From positions 1-48,631 of the IMG/VR virus record IMGVR_UViG_3300042549_006742: DNA of 48,631 bases; one strand, 5' to 3'. Positions 14,928-23,379 of this stretch are shown piece by piece. The DNA is from a virus. The notes beneath the pieces are model-generated. The model ran no database searches. It saw only the letters and a list, made by a program, of their open reading frames with translations, and was not told the origin of the DNA. Position 1 is the first letter of the stretch, and each line of letters opens with the position of its first letter. The position numbers were made by a program, and so were the translations under genes.

Positions 14928-17066
14928 TCACCTCAATTTTATTTTCATTTTTGTACCTGTTTCATTTTTTTCACAAGTAATGGTAAAACCGTGTTCGTGT
15001 AAAATTGCGATACAAATATTCAACCCCAAACCTGTTCCTGATTCTTTTTGACCTTCTTTTCTATGATATGGTTGTGATAGGTATTCGAATTCTGATTGAG
15101 TCATACCACGACCATTGTCCTGTAATGCTAAGTGGTTTTCGTCTTCCATATAGACCGCAACCACCTTATTATCCGAATCGTTATATTTTAAACCATTACG
15201 AATTAAATTATCAATTGCCGTACAAAATAGAGGTTCATTAACATCCAATGTTGGTAACCAATCAATTGCAACTTGACTTGAATATGCGGTGGATGTTAAG
15301 TATGAGTTTAAGATGTCTCTTAGATTTAAATTTTCTTTTGTTAATACAACATCTTGTTTAACTAAATTTGTAAATTCATAAACTCCCTTATAAACTTTCT
15401 GTGTATGTTTTAAACCTTCCTTCAACATTTTAAGTGGGGCTTCCAATTTTAATGTTTCAATATCTTCAGGTTTTAATCTTCGTTCTAACGAACTAATTCC
15501 TCTTGGGATGTATGTGTTTATCCCTGAGTGCATATCGTGTCTTAGAATCTTCGCAGCGTGTTCTAAATATGTGTTTTTCTTTTCTATCTCTCTCTTTTGT
15601 TCATAAGAAGTTGTAATGTCTGTTGAAATTTTCATAACACGATAAACCTTACCATCAACACTAAGAATTGGGTTGTAAGTTGCTTGTAAATAAACTAAAG
15701 AACCATCTTTTTTAATTCTAATAATTTCACCTGAAAATGATAAACCATCTTTTAATTTTTCCCAAAAAATACGATACTCGTCACTTTTTGAATATTCTTC
15801 ATCCACAAAAATTCTATGATGATTTCCAATTACTTCAGCATTAGATGAATATCCCATAGTTTCTAAGAACAAATTATTGGCAAAAACGATATTACCTTCT
15901 AAATCAAATTCAATAACCGCATTAGATTTATTAATAGCATTCATTCTATTATGAATTTCTACTTCCTTTTTTTTAAGTTCAGTAACGTCTTGTCTAATTG
16001 ACGTATAACCTTTTACTTTACCGCTATCACTATCAAAATCGGCTTTAATATAGGTGTCAACCCAATATAATTCACCTTCTTTATTTTTATTGATAACTAA
16101 GTCATTCCAAATCCCACCTTTTTTAACGGTCTTATACATATTAGCCCAAAATTTCTTATCGTGAATTCCCGAATTAACAATATTATGGTCTTTACCTAAA
16201 CACTCATCAAGACTCCAACCTGAAACATCTTCAAATTTTTTATTAACGTAAACAATTTTACCTCTTTTATCTGTTTTACTGACCAAGACTGATGAGTCCA
16301 CAAAATGTTCAAACTCACCTAATTCATTTTTAAGTTCATTACCTTCTTGAACTGAATAAGCAAATGAAAATAATGACGATAACATTTCGGCAAAATTTAC
16401 TTCCACTTTATGCCATTCCCTAACCGTATAACTTTCAATACATATTACACCAATTACTTCACCTTTATAAACGATTGGAACGTCAAGCATTGCTCTAACA
16501 CCTAATGGGTCTGAATAAGTTTCTTTAAAACATTGTGTTGATGGATGTAAATTAACATCATTTGCAATTATAATCGGATTTGTTTTAAGTCCATTGAAGT
16601 ATGGTTTATAATCTTTTTCAAAAATCTCAATCCCGTTAACCCATTCACCTGTTTTTTTCTCATATAATTGTTCACACACAATACTTGTTTTTTTCTGGTT
16701 ATATAACCAAATTGAACATCTATCGGCACATACGCTATTTGTAACTTCTTTAGTTAATAATTTAGCACCTTCATTAACATTTCCCTCATAAAATAAATGA
16801 TTGTGTGTTTGTGATATTAAAGTTTCATTTAAATTTCTTGCGTAATAATTCAATTTAATTGATTCTTTATTTTTTTTCACATAATCATAAATTATTTTGA
16901 AAAATAGGGGGATAAATAAAACAAAACAGATAAATTCAACCCACATTACTGAATTACATAGGGGTAGAATATTAAACACCACTAAAAGTTTTATTATCAA
17001 AAACATTGTCATCACAACGACTGAGGTATAAAAAGAATATCGTGTGTTTTTTTCTAGTGATATCAT
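14928..17066 (-). CDS. Membrane sensor histidine kinase (GAF-PAS-PAS)
   Basis: 712 residues. Two membrane segments (about 11-33 and 41-60) are followed by a GAF domain (about 85-240; MLDVPIVYKGEVIGVICIE), a PAS domain (about 250-365; ending YTSIRQDVTE), a second PAS (about 372-485; ending VMKISTDIT), an H-box with His510 (ILRHDMHSG) and a HATPase domain with N-box (IDNLIRNGLKYN, 618-629), DNGRGM (650-655) and GTGLGL (677-682). All key residues are present, so it should be active. A TATTTAT box lies at 17084-17090, 17 nt upstream. A complete sensor kinase is rare on a phage. The ligand is unknown; the PAS style resembles Aer or redox sensors. Confidence 0.93.
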   Translation of the reverse strand: MISLEKNTRYSFYTSVVVMTMFLIIKLLVVFNILPLCNSVMWVEFICFVLFIPLFFKIIYDYVKKNKESIKLNYYARNLNETLISQTHNHLFYEGNVNEGAKLLTKEVTNSVCADRCSIWLYNQKKTSIVCEQLYEKKTGEWVNGIEIFEKDYKPYFNGLKTNPIIIANDVNLHPSTQCFKETYSDPLGVRAMLDVPIVYKGEVIGVICIESYTVREWHKVEVNFAEMLSSLFSFAYSVQEGNELKNELGEFEHFVDSSVLVSKTDKRGKIVYVNKKFEDVSGWSLDECLGKDHNIVNSGIHDKKFWANMYKTVKKGGIWNDLVINKNKEGELYWVDTYIKADFDSDSGKVKGYTSIRQDVTELKKKEVEIHNRMNAINKSNAVIEFDLEGNIVFANNLFLETMGYSSNAEVIGNHHRIFVDEEYSKSDEYRIFWEKLKDGLSFSGEIIRIKKDGSLVYLQATYNPILSVDGKVYRVMKISTDITTSYEQKREIEKKNTYLEHAAKILRHDMHSGINTYIPRGISSLERRLKPEDIETLKLEAPLKMLKEGLKHTQKVYKGVYEFTNLVKQDVVLTKENLNLRDILNSYLTSTAYSSQVAIDWLPTLDVNEPLFCTAIDNLIRNGLKYNDSDNKVVAVYMEDENHLALQDNGRGMTQSEFEYLSQPYHRKEGQKESGTGLGLNICIAILHEHGFTITCEKNETGTKMKIKLR

Positions 17067-17103
17067 AATTAACTATTTACTTTATAAATATCTTAAAAAC
17101 AAA

Positions 17104-17130
17104 AAACCCCCAACTTAAAGAAGGGGGTTA
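17104..17130 (-). terminator. Terminator for the YceI gene (copied sequence)
   Basis: AACCCCC (17105-17111) pairs with GGGGGTT (17123-17129), with a T-run on the minus strand. The stem and the loop are identical to the terminator at 40627-40650. Confidence 0.85.
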
Positions 17131-17149
17131 ACAAATAAATAAACCTTAA

Positions 17150-17674
17150 TTAATCGACTTTGGTAAACTGAACACTAACGTTTAAGATAACATCATCAGA
17201 GACTAAGAGACCTCCTTTATCTGTTACCGCATTAAATGATAAACCAAACTCAGAACGTTTAATAGTACCACCTAATTCAAAACCATATTTTGTATTACCG
17301 TAGAAATCCACATCATTACCATTGTAGTTACCAACTAAAGAAACTTCTTTTTCAACTCCGTGAATATTAATTAATCCTTTAATTTGATACTCATTATCGT
17401 TTTTAGTAATCTCAGTTGATTTGAACGTCAATTTAGGAAAATTCTCAGCATCAAAGAAGTCGGCAGATTTTAAGTGATTATCACGGTCGGCAATACTTGT
17501 TGTGATTGAATCAACATTCGCATCAAATGAAATTTGTGCATCTGTAAAATCATCTGAATCTGAAATCATTTCAGCTTCAAAATCTGTAAAACGACCTGTA
17601 ACGGTGGAAATCATTAAATGTTTCACTTTAAACTCAATCTCTGAGTGTAATTTATCAATAATAAATTTTGACAT
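17150..17674 (-). CDS. YceI-family lipid-binding protein
   Basis: 174 residues covering a full YceI lipocalin-like barrel: FIIDKLHSEIEFKVKHLM at the start, VTGRFTDFEAE, the loop RDNHLKSADFFDAENFP, and GTIKRSEFGL. YceI proteins bind isoprenoid-type lipids. This copy has no signal peptide, unlike periplasmic YceI, so it should be cytoplasmic or virion-bound. It is divergent from the endolysin. Only a weak box (CTAAATA in complement) sits near the start. It is unexpected in a phage, and its role is unknown. Confidence 0.9.
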   Translation of the reverse strand: MSKFIIDKLHSEIEFKVKHLMISTVTGRFTDFEAEMISDSDDFTDAQISFDANVDSITTSIADRDNHLKSADFFDAENFPKLTFKSTEITKNDNEYQIKGLINIHGVEKEVSLVGNYNGNDVDFYGNTKYGFELGGTIKRSEFGLSFNAVTDKGGLLVSDDVILNVSVQFTKVD

Positions 17675-17745
17675 ACTAAATATTTTTTTTTATGTCTAAT
17701 TAATAGGGATTAAAAATGTATTTATCAATATAAAAATTAAATATT

Positions 17746-18549
17746 ATGATAAAAATTGGTTCGAAAGGTGAGGACGTGAAAAAATTACAAGTAAAATTAG
17801 GTTTAACACCTGATGGTAACTTTGGTCCCAACACAGAAAAGGCCGTTAAAGAATGGCAAACAAAAAATGGTTTAACACCTGATGGTATTGTTGGGGAAAA
17901 ATCATTAACCCTATTAGGTATTACCTCAGTGGTAACACCAACATCTAATTCGATTGACTTGTCAAAATTAAAAGGACATATTCCTGATTCAGTGTTAGAA
18001 CAAATACCGGAGGTTCGACTAAGGTTCAATTGTAACTCAGTTTTAAGATTATGTCATTTCTTGGCTCAATGTCATCACGAGTCAGGAGGGTTTAAAGCGG
18101 TCTCTGAAAATTTAAACTATTCATCAAAAGGTCTTAAAAATACATTTGGTAAATATTTTCCAGGTAACTTATCAGAATCTTATGCAAAACAACCTGAAAA
18201 AATCGCATCAAGAGTTTATAGTAGTAGAATGGGGAATGGTGACGAATCAAGTCAAGAAGGTTGGAAATACCGTGGCCGAGGTTACATCCAATTAACCGGA
18301 AAACAAAATTATAGTAAGTTCACATCATTTATTGGTGAGGATTGTATCGGTAATCCTGATTTGGTTGCTAACAAATATCCGTTGGCATCTGCGGCATTTT
18401 TCTTTGATTCTAATAAACTATGGTCAATTTGTGATTTAGGTGCAACTGATGATGTTGTTACTAAAGTTACCAAACGTGTTAACGGAGGAACAATTGGATT
18501 ATCTGACCGTATCAAACATTTTAAAGAATACCATTCATTATTAAAATAA
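17746..18549 (+). CDS. GH19 endolysin with N-terminal peptidoglycan-binding domain
   Basis: 267 residues. Residues 1-60 are a peptidoglycan-binding type 1 domain (LQVKLGLTPDGNFGPNTEKA). Residues 71-267 form a GH19 chitinase/lysozyme domain: catalytic Glu112 in CHHESGGF, Glu121 in SENLNYSS, and the YRGRGYIQLTGKQNY strand (175-189). GH19 phage endolysins cleave murein glycan chains. There is no signal peptide, so a holin or virion delivery is needed. A TATTTAT box lies at 17719-17725, 20 nt upstream. The linked glycosyltransferase gene at 18576 follows on the same strand. Confidence 0.93.
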   Translation: MIKIGSKGEDVKKLQVKLGLTPDGNFGPNTEKAVKEWQTKNGLTPDGIVGEKSLTLLGITSVVTPTSNSIDLSKLKGHIPDSVLEQIPEVRLRFNCNSVLRLCHFLAQCHHESGGFKAVSENLNYSSKGLKNTFGKYFPGNLSESYAKQPEKIASRVYSSRMGNGDESSQEGWKYRGRGYIQLTGKQNYSKFTSFIGEDCIGNPDLVANKYPLASAAFFFDSNKLWSICDLGATDDVVTKVTKRVNGGTIGLSDRIKHFKEYHSLLK

Positions 18550-18575
18550 ATCAATTAATATTTATGGTAAATTAA

Positions 18576-19247
18576 ATGATGAAAGAACGAATAGCTGGAA
18601 TAGCGTCATTACCTGACAGAGTTGATTGTTTAGAAGATACTGTCAATAGTTTATATGACCAAGTTGATAGGATTGTTGTTGGATTGAATAATTATACTGA
18701 AATTCCTGAATTTTTAAAAATGAAGAAGATTGATGCTTATTTACTTGACAATAGTTTAGGTGATGCTGCAAAATTTTATAAAATTGACGATTTCCCAAAT
18801 CATTATTATTTTTCTTGTGATGATGATATTATATATCCAAATAACTATTGTGATGTCTTAATTGAAAAATGTGAAAAATATAAATCAATTGTTGGGTTAC
18901 ACGGGGTTATTTTAAGAAAACCTGTTACAAGTTATTATAAAAACAGAACCGTTTATCATTGTCTAAAACCATTAAATCGAGATATTGAAGTTGATTTACT
19001 TGGTAGTGGTGCTTGTTTAATTGACACCTCAATGCTGAAAATAAGTATCAATGATTTTCCAATTCCAAATATGGGTGATATTTGGTTAGGGGATTTATGT
19101 AAAAAACAGAATATAACATCATATACCATTGAAAGAGGTGATAATTGGTTATTATATAATGAAAAAATGAATAATAAATGGACAATATTTGACGATTTTA
19201 AATCGAAAAAAGATATTGAACAAACCAAAATAGTTTCAAAATGGTAA
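18576..19247 (+). CDS. GT-A type glycosyltransferase
   Basis: 223 residues. SLPDRVDCLEDTVNSLYDQV resembles the opening of family-2-like enzymes, and FSCDDDI (about 84-90) supplies the DxD metal/UDP-sugar site. LGSGACLIDTSML and MGDIWLGDL are typical acceptor-side motifs. It overlaps the following methyltransferase by 7 nt, forming an operon with the endolysin, methyltransferase and second glycosyltransferase. The likely product is a modified glycan on the virion or host surface; donor and acceptor are unknown. A TATTTAT box is 10 nt upstream (18559-18565). Confidence 0.85.
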   Translation: MMKERIAGIASLPDRVDCLEDTVNSLYDQVDRIVVGLNNYTEIPEFLKMKKIDAYLLDNSLGDAAKFYKIDDFPNHYYFSCDDDIIYPNNYCDVLIEKCEKYKSIVGLHGVILRKPVTSYYKNRTVYHCLKPLNRDIEVDLLGSGACLIDTSMLKISINDFPIPNMGDIWLGDLCKKQNITSYTIERGDNWLLYNEKMNNKWTIFDDFKSKKDIEQTKIVSKW

Positions 19248-19930
19248 AGACAACAATTAAATACAATAATACTAATATCATATTTGAAGGATTATTTGAT
19301 AGTGACCATATCTATCGACACTTAAACATAACTAATAATTTTTACGAATTAAAATTATTGGAGAAAATTAAATCTTTAAACCTTAAAGGGACTTATGTTG
19401 ATGTTGGAGCAAATATAGGTAATCACACCCTATTTTTTTCTAAGTTTTGCCCATCTGACAAAGTAGTTTCAATTGAGTTATCTCAAAACATTTTTAACAC
19501 ATTAAAACGAAACGTCACTGAAAATAACAATCTTCAAAATGTTGAGGTGATTAATGTTGGTGTCGGTGAAAAATATAAAACAGTAACAATTTCAGATATG
19601 GATGTTACTAATGTTGGTATGACAAAAATAACCGGTGATGGGGGTGACATAATTGTTGACACGCTTGACAATCTATTACAAAATGAATCTAACATTTCAA
19701 TAATTAAATTAGATGTTGAGGGTTATGAAAAAAACGCATTAATAGGTGCTAAAGAAATAATTAAAAAACATTCCCCAATAATAATCGCCGAACTTAAAGA
19801 CGATAAGGAATTTAACGAGTTTAAAGAAATTGCTGATGAAATAGGGTATGAGACCGATAAAGTCAATTACGCATCAACCCCAACTTATATTTGGGTTAAA
19901 AAAAAAAAGATTATAAATTCGTTTATATAA
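19241..19930 (+). CDS. FkbM-family SAM methyltransferase
   Basis: 229 residues. GTYVDVGANIGNHTLFFSKF is the SAM-binding motif I, VVSIELS the acidic loop, and IIKLDVEGYEKNALIGAKE the FkbM signature. FkbM enzymes O-methylate sugars and related groups. After WVKK the zero frame reads only a few more residues (IINSFI) and stops. The -1 frame continues smoothly into a glycosyltransferase (19909-21138). The domain itself is complete before the A-run, so a separate protein is possible with or without frameshifting. Confidence 0.9.
   Translation: MVKTTIKYNNTNIIFEGLFDSDHIYRHLNITNNFYELKLLEKIKSLNLKGTYVDVGANIGNHTLFFSKFCPSDKVVSIELSQNIFNTLKRNVTENNNLQNVEVINVGVGEKYKTVTISDMDVTNVGMTKITGDGGDIIVDTLDNLLQNESNISIIKLDVEGYEKNALIGAKEIIKKHSPIIIAELKDDKEFNEFKEIADEIGYETDKVNYASTPTYIWVKKKKIINSFI
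19898..19909 (+). other. Slippery A-AAA-AAG run (candidate -1 frameshift site)
   Basis: Eleven A followed by G. Reading frame zero gives AAA AAA AAA AAG; a -1 shift at A-AAA-AAG leads to GAT TAT AAA, the start of the glycosyltransferase motif. The same heptamer is used by E. coli dnaX. An assembly or sequencing error in the homopolymer would give the same picture. Confidence 0.6.
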
Positions 19931-21138
19931 TACCATCATACGAAAGGTATGTTAAAGTTAAAAATCTAATTGACGGTATTTTATCCCAAACTGAGGATTG
20001 TTTAATAATTTTATTAGACGATGGGTCCAAAGATGTTAGATACAATGAATTTAAAACCTACAATAATTTAGTTTATCTAAAAAATCCAACTAACAACGGT
20101 AAAGATAATTTTTGGAAAACTGTAAATAAGTTGTTGGATGAAATGTCCAAATACACATTTAAATATGGTGTAATGACCGGTGATGATTTTGAATTGGTGG
20201 AGAATTATCAGTCAAGATTATTAAGTTATATTAATGACTCTGATATTGTTAGGTTATTTACACAAACAAGTGTTACAACCACAAATTGGGGTTATGTGAA
20301 TTGGATTGATGGGGCGTTTTGTGCACCTTACTCGTTCTTTAAACGAATTAACTTTGAGTTATTTCCAATCATAAAAAGACGTAATCAGATGTCGTCAGGT
20401 GTTGGACAACAAATGAGCCAACGACTAAATAGTTTAAAATTTAGTGTTAAAAATTATGGGTCATTAATTATTCATAATGGAAATGATGATTCAAAAATGC
20501 ACCCAACTTTAAGAAAACGTCAACCATTAGAAACTGATTTGACCAACATAGAATTTGAAATTCAGAAATTAATGATAAGTACATCAGTTACCTCTGAAAA
20601 TGTTGAGATACCCGTAACTAATGTAAATGTTAAAACATTATCCTCAGAAAACGTTTTAGATATTTTAAAATTAAAAAACCATATCCCTGATTCGATATTA
20701 CTACAATTACCAATTATTATTAATAGATTCAATTGTAATACAATTATACGATTATCACATTTATTATCTCAATGCCACTATAACACAAATGGTTTTAATA
20801 AAGAGGTGGTACGTGAAAAACCTAACACCAAAATAATAAATAGAAAAACATTTAATCAAAAAGTATTTAACCACCTTCAAATATTGACTGAAAAAGATTA
20901 TATTATATTTGGTAAAAAAATTGGTAAAAATTTGGTTGATAACCCAAGTTTGGTAGAATTAAAATATTCGTTAGTTGCATCCGCTTATATTTTTGACGTT
21001 AAAAATTTATGGTCTATTTGTGATTTTGGAATTAATGAATTGGTTGTTGGGAAATTAACTAAACGTATATATGAGGATTCAAAAAGTGTATCAGATAGGT
21101 ATATGTTATTTAAAAAATATTATAACATCTTAAAATAA
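19909..21138 (+). CDS. Glycosyltransferase fused to a catalytically dead GH19-like domain
   Basis: The open frame runs from the A-run to 21138 with no stop and no ATG until 20131. The missing N-terminus is exactly where the family-2 glycosyltransferase motif lies (FVYIIPSYERYVKV, then LLDDGSKD), so a start at 20131 would give a broken enzyme. The last part (about 20662-21135) aligns with the neighbouring GH19 endolysin: HIPDSILLQLP, RFNCNTIIRLSHLLSQCH and NLWSICDFG match it, but catalytic HES is replaced by YNT and the RGRGYIQLTG strand is lost. The GH19 part is therefore likely a binding module. Confidence 0.75.
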   Translation, partial: DYKFVYIIPSYERYVKVKNLIDGILSQTEDCLIILLDDGSKDVRYNEFKTYNNLVYLKNPTNNGKDNFWKTVNKLLDEMSKYTFKYGVMTGDDFELVENYQSRLLSYINDSDIVRLFTQTSVTTTNWGYVNWIDGAFCAPYSFFKRINFELFPIIKRRNQMSSGVGQQMSQRLNSLKFSVKNYGSLIIHNGNDDSKMHPTLRKRQPLETDLTNIEFEIQKLMISTSVTSENVEIPVTNVNVKTLSSENVLDILKLKNHIPDSILLQLPIIINRFNCNTIIRLSHLLSQCHYNTNGFNKEVVREKPNTKIINRKTFNQKVFNHLQILTEKDYIIFGKKIGKNLVDNPSLVELKYSLVASAYIFDVKNLWSICDFGINELVVGKLTKRIYEDSKSVSDRYMLFKKYYNILK

Positions 21139-21140
21139 GA

Positions 21141-21168
21141 AAACCCCCAATCACTTGGGGGTTTTTTG
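21141..21168. terminator. Perfect 10-bp bidirectional terminator
   Basis: AAACCCCCAA (21141-21150) pairs with TTGGGGGTTT (21155-21164) around TCAC, with A- and T-runs on the two sides. It lies between converging genes. Confidence 0.9.
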
Positions 21169-21176
21169 ATTTAGGG

Positions 21177-21875
21177 TTAGAATGTAATCTCATTGGTAAT
21201 TGGGTCCCATTCAAAGGTCCAAGGTGTTTGAGAGTATAAGTAACGCTCATTTAACAAGGACGCATTAAAGTAGTGAGTGTGTCCGTCGAAGTAGTGACCA
21301 TAACCGGTGTGGATGTGACCACAAACGTGGATTTTTGGTTTAATCAATTTAATTCTGTCCGCTAATAATTCACAACCTAAGTGTTCACCTCGGCGACCTT
21401 CAACATCATCAAGAAATCCGTAAGCCGGTCCGTGAGTTACCAAGATATCTGTAGTGTCAGGAATCGCATCCCATTTAGCAAATAATTCAGGACCTTTTTT
21501 AGGTAGATTAAAAGCCCAATCATAAAACTCAGGTTGCCAAGGAGAACCATAGATGTTAACTAATGGACCATCACCATCTTGGATAGTGATTGTTTCGTCT
21601 TGGATGTAATCAATTGTTTTATAACCTGTTAAGTTACCCTTAACTTTTTCTGCGTTGTTTTGAAATCCCCAATCGTGATTACCGGCAATGTATATTTTGT
21701 GGGTATAATTAAGACCATCAAACCATTTTGCAAATTCAGTTATTTCGTGTTCATACCCCATTGAGGATATATCACCCGCGTGGATTAATAAATCACCACC
21801 AGGTAAATCACCCAATGAATTATTGTGTACGTGTTTATGTTTGTTGTGCGTATCACTTATTAATGTTACTTTCAT
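21177..21875 (-). CDS. Calcineurin-like metallophosphoesterase
   Basis: 232 residues with all five family motifs: ISDTH (D8, H10), AGD (D35), GNHD (65-68), LVTHGPA and VCGHIHTGYG. The order and the HGPA motif match the MPPED/UPF0046-like branch of two-metal phosphoesterases. Substrates may be nucleotides or nucleic-acid ends. The promoter has TTG (21920-21918), 18 nt and TAACTTTA (21899-21892), with a 16-nt leader. It heads a minus-strand accessory region. Confidence 0.9.
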   Translation of the reverse strand: MKVTLISDTHNKHKHVHNNSLGDLPGGDLLIHAGDISSMGYEHEITEFAKWFDGLNYTHKIYIAGNHDWGFQNNAEKVKGNLTGYKTIDYIQDETITIQDGDGPLVNIYGSPWQPEFYDWAFNLPKKGPELFAKWDAIPDTTDILVTHGPAYGFLDDVEGRRGEHLGCELLADRIKLIKPKIHVCGHIHTGYGHYFDGHTHYFNASLLNERYLYSQTPWTFEWDPITNEITF

Positions 21876-21891
21876 ATCGTATAATTTTTTA

Positions 21892-21920
21892 TAAAGTTAA
21901 TCTTTTTATTTGAATTGCAA
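21892..21920 (-). promoter_or_regulatory. Bacteroidota-like promoter
   Basis: TTG, 18 nt, TAACTTTA on the minus strand. The last base departs from the TAnnTTTG consensus. It lies 16 nt from the metallophosphoesterase ATG. Confidence 0.45.
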
Positions 21921-21922
21921 AA

Positions 21923-22093
21923 TTATCTTTCAATATTTGAAATTTCAGTGTTATCAATTCTCACAAAACTACATTCTGAAAAATCAACACCGTCACTCCA
22001 AAAACAATTCCCATCCCAAAAATAAATACCCCATTTGTCGATACTATCTTCTGTCTTATGATTAAGTCCCCAATAATATCCAATTTCTCTCAT
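21923..22093 (-). CDS. Small Trp/Tyr-rich protein (56 residues)
   Basis: Starts MREIGYYWGLNHKTEDSIDK and ends EISNIER. It is rich in aromatic residues (WGIYFWDGNCFW). It fills the gap between the metallophosphoesterase promoter and 22105-22593 on the same strand. It has a clean start and stop but no family I recognise. Aromatic small proteins of this type are common in phage accessory regions. Confidence 0.55.
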   Translation of the reverse strand: MREIGYYWGLNHKTEDSIDKWGIYFWDGNCFWSDGVDFSECSFVRIDNTEISNIER

Positions 22094-22104
22094 TTTGTTT
22101 GTTT

Positions 22105-22593
22105 TTATAAATTATCAAGTGGGGATATCATATCCTTATCTTCTAAAAATAATTTATCATTCTCAGTTAATGAATCCTTTCCGTATTTTAATATTTTATC
22201 CAAAAGGATGTCTTTAGTTAAATACTCTTTTCTAAAATTAAAAAAGTCATAATTCATTTCAAATTGAAAAAACCCAAAGACTGACGTGTCAAACGTGTTC
22301 AACAAAACGTCTTCAGTTATATCGTCAATTGTTGTGTAACCTTCCATATCATTATGGATTTGATTATCGTATTTTCTTACCTCATCAATTTCTTTCTCAC
22401 TACAAAACAGAATATTGTACTCAAGTTCACCCTCTCTCCAATGACATACTTTACCATCATATTTAAAAGTATACATTTCAATCCTCCCCAACAAGTCAAT
22501 AATCATTTTTAATTCATACTCACTAAATTGTTTCATACCGGTTTCACTTTGTTCTTGTGTGAAACTTGAAATTATTCTATATATTTTCGACAT
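22105..22593 (-). CDS. Hypothetical protein
   Basis: 162 residues, acidic, with mixed helix and strand (SEYELKMIIDLLGRIEMY; CHWREGELEYNILFCSEKEI). No motif is recognised. Its start lies within the end of 22577-22780 (17-nt overlap), so it belongs to the four-gene overlapping operon 23554 to 22105. There is no separate promoter. Confidence 0.65.
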   Translation of the reverse strand: MSKIYRIISSFTQEQSETGMKQFSEYELKMIIDLLGRIEMYTFKYDGKVCHWREGELEYNILFCSEKEIDEVRKYDNQIHNDMEGYTTIDDITEDVLLNTFDTSVFGFFQFEMNYDFFNFRKEYLTKDILLDKILKYGKDSLTENDKLFLEDKDMISPLDNL

Positions 22594-22780
22594 TATTTTT
22601 TGTTAAATGTATGATTAAATCATCAATTGACAAATCGTCTTTAATTTTGCCAAGATTGTAAGTAGTAAAAGTCTTATCAGGGTTAGATACTTTTACCATA
22701 ACATAATCTAACTCTGATACATACAATTTTTCAATAACCCCCTTACCTTTGGGGGTATTTATCTCAATTAGTCCCACCAT
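22577..22780 (-). CDS. Hypothetical small protein
   Basis: 67 residues. The first half reads as a small SH3-like barrel (INTPKGKGVIEKLYVSELDY), the second as an amphipathic helix (SIDDLIIHLTKNN). It overlaps both neighbours (13 nt upstream, 17 nt downstream), which supports operon expression and translational coupling. Confidence 0.6.
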   Translation of the reverse strand: MVGLIEINTPKGKGVIEKLYVSELDYVMVKVSNPDKTFTTYNLGKIKDDLSIDDLIIHLTKNNVENI

Positions 22781-23379
22781 CCTTCAACACGATTTGACAT
22801 TATTTTAAAAACTAATTTACGACATCTATCTTGATTTTCGTGAGCAATTTCCATTGCAATTAGTTTTTTATCTTTTTCTTCTACAGGTCGACTGAATCGG
22901 TTAACCTCACCTGACATCACACGTTTGTATTGACGTGGGTATTTTTTGAAATACTCGTCAAAATTTTCACTAATTTCTTCAATCTCCAATCTTTTAGAAT
23001 CTCGGTATTTCTCAGGGATATCATCTTTATCTGTAATATCTAACCAAAGAATGTTAGATTCGTGATAATCCATATATTCCATATCGTAGTGGTCATCTTG
23101 ACAACGTTGGATTAAACGTGAAGTCAATCTCATTAATTCAGCATCACGTTTAGCTCTAGTATGTCTATCTTTTCCACCGATATAATCGGCTTGGTTATTC
23201 AATTTAACTCTAATAACTTCATAAATGAAAAATGAATCCCAATCACGGTCTTTCCATATTACAGGAAACCATTTCCATAGGTTTTTAATGCCTTCAATGA
23301 AATCTTTGTGGTAATATCTACCATCAAATTTCCACCATAATCTTATTTTTTCAAATACTGTTATTTTTTCATTTTCCAT
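22768..23379 (-). CDS. Hypothetical protein, helical
   Basis: 203 residues starting MENEKITVFEKIRLWWKFDG. It is rich in Trp, Asp and Arg (WKWFPVIWKDRDWDSFF), with a long helical, charged middle (KRDAELMRLTSRLIQRCQDD). No domain is recognised. It overlaps the preceding gene by 11 nt. The conserved-looking length and composition suggest a real cytoplasmic phage protein. Confidence 0.65.
   Translation of the reverse strand: MENEKITVFEKIRLWWKFDGRYYHKDFIEGIKNLWKWFPVIWKDRDWDSFFIYEVIRVKLNNQADYIGGKDRHTRAKRDAELMRLTSRLIQRCQDDHYDMEYMDYHESNILWLDITDKDDIPEKYRDSKRLEIEEISENFDEYFKKYPRQYKRVMSGEVNRFSRPVEEKDKKLIAMEIAHENQDRCRKLVFKIMSNRVEGWWD

Noticed and set aside
19930-20131. Separate glycosyltransferase gene starting at ATG 20131
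   Set aside because: This would drop the essential N-terminal glycosyltransferase motif, which is intact in the -1 frame upstream.
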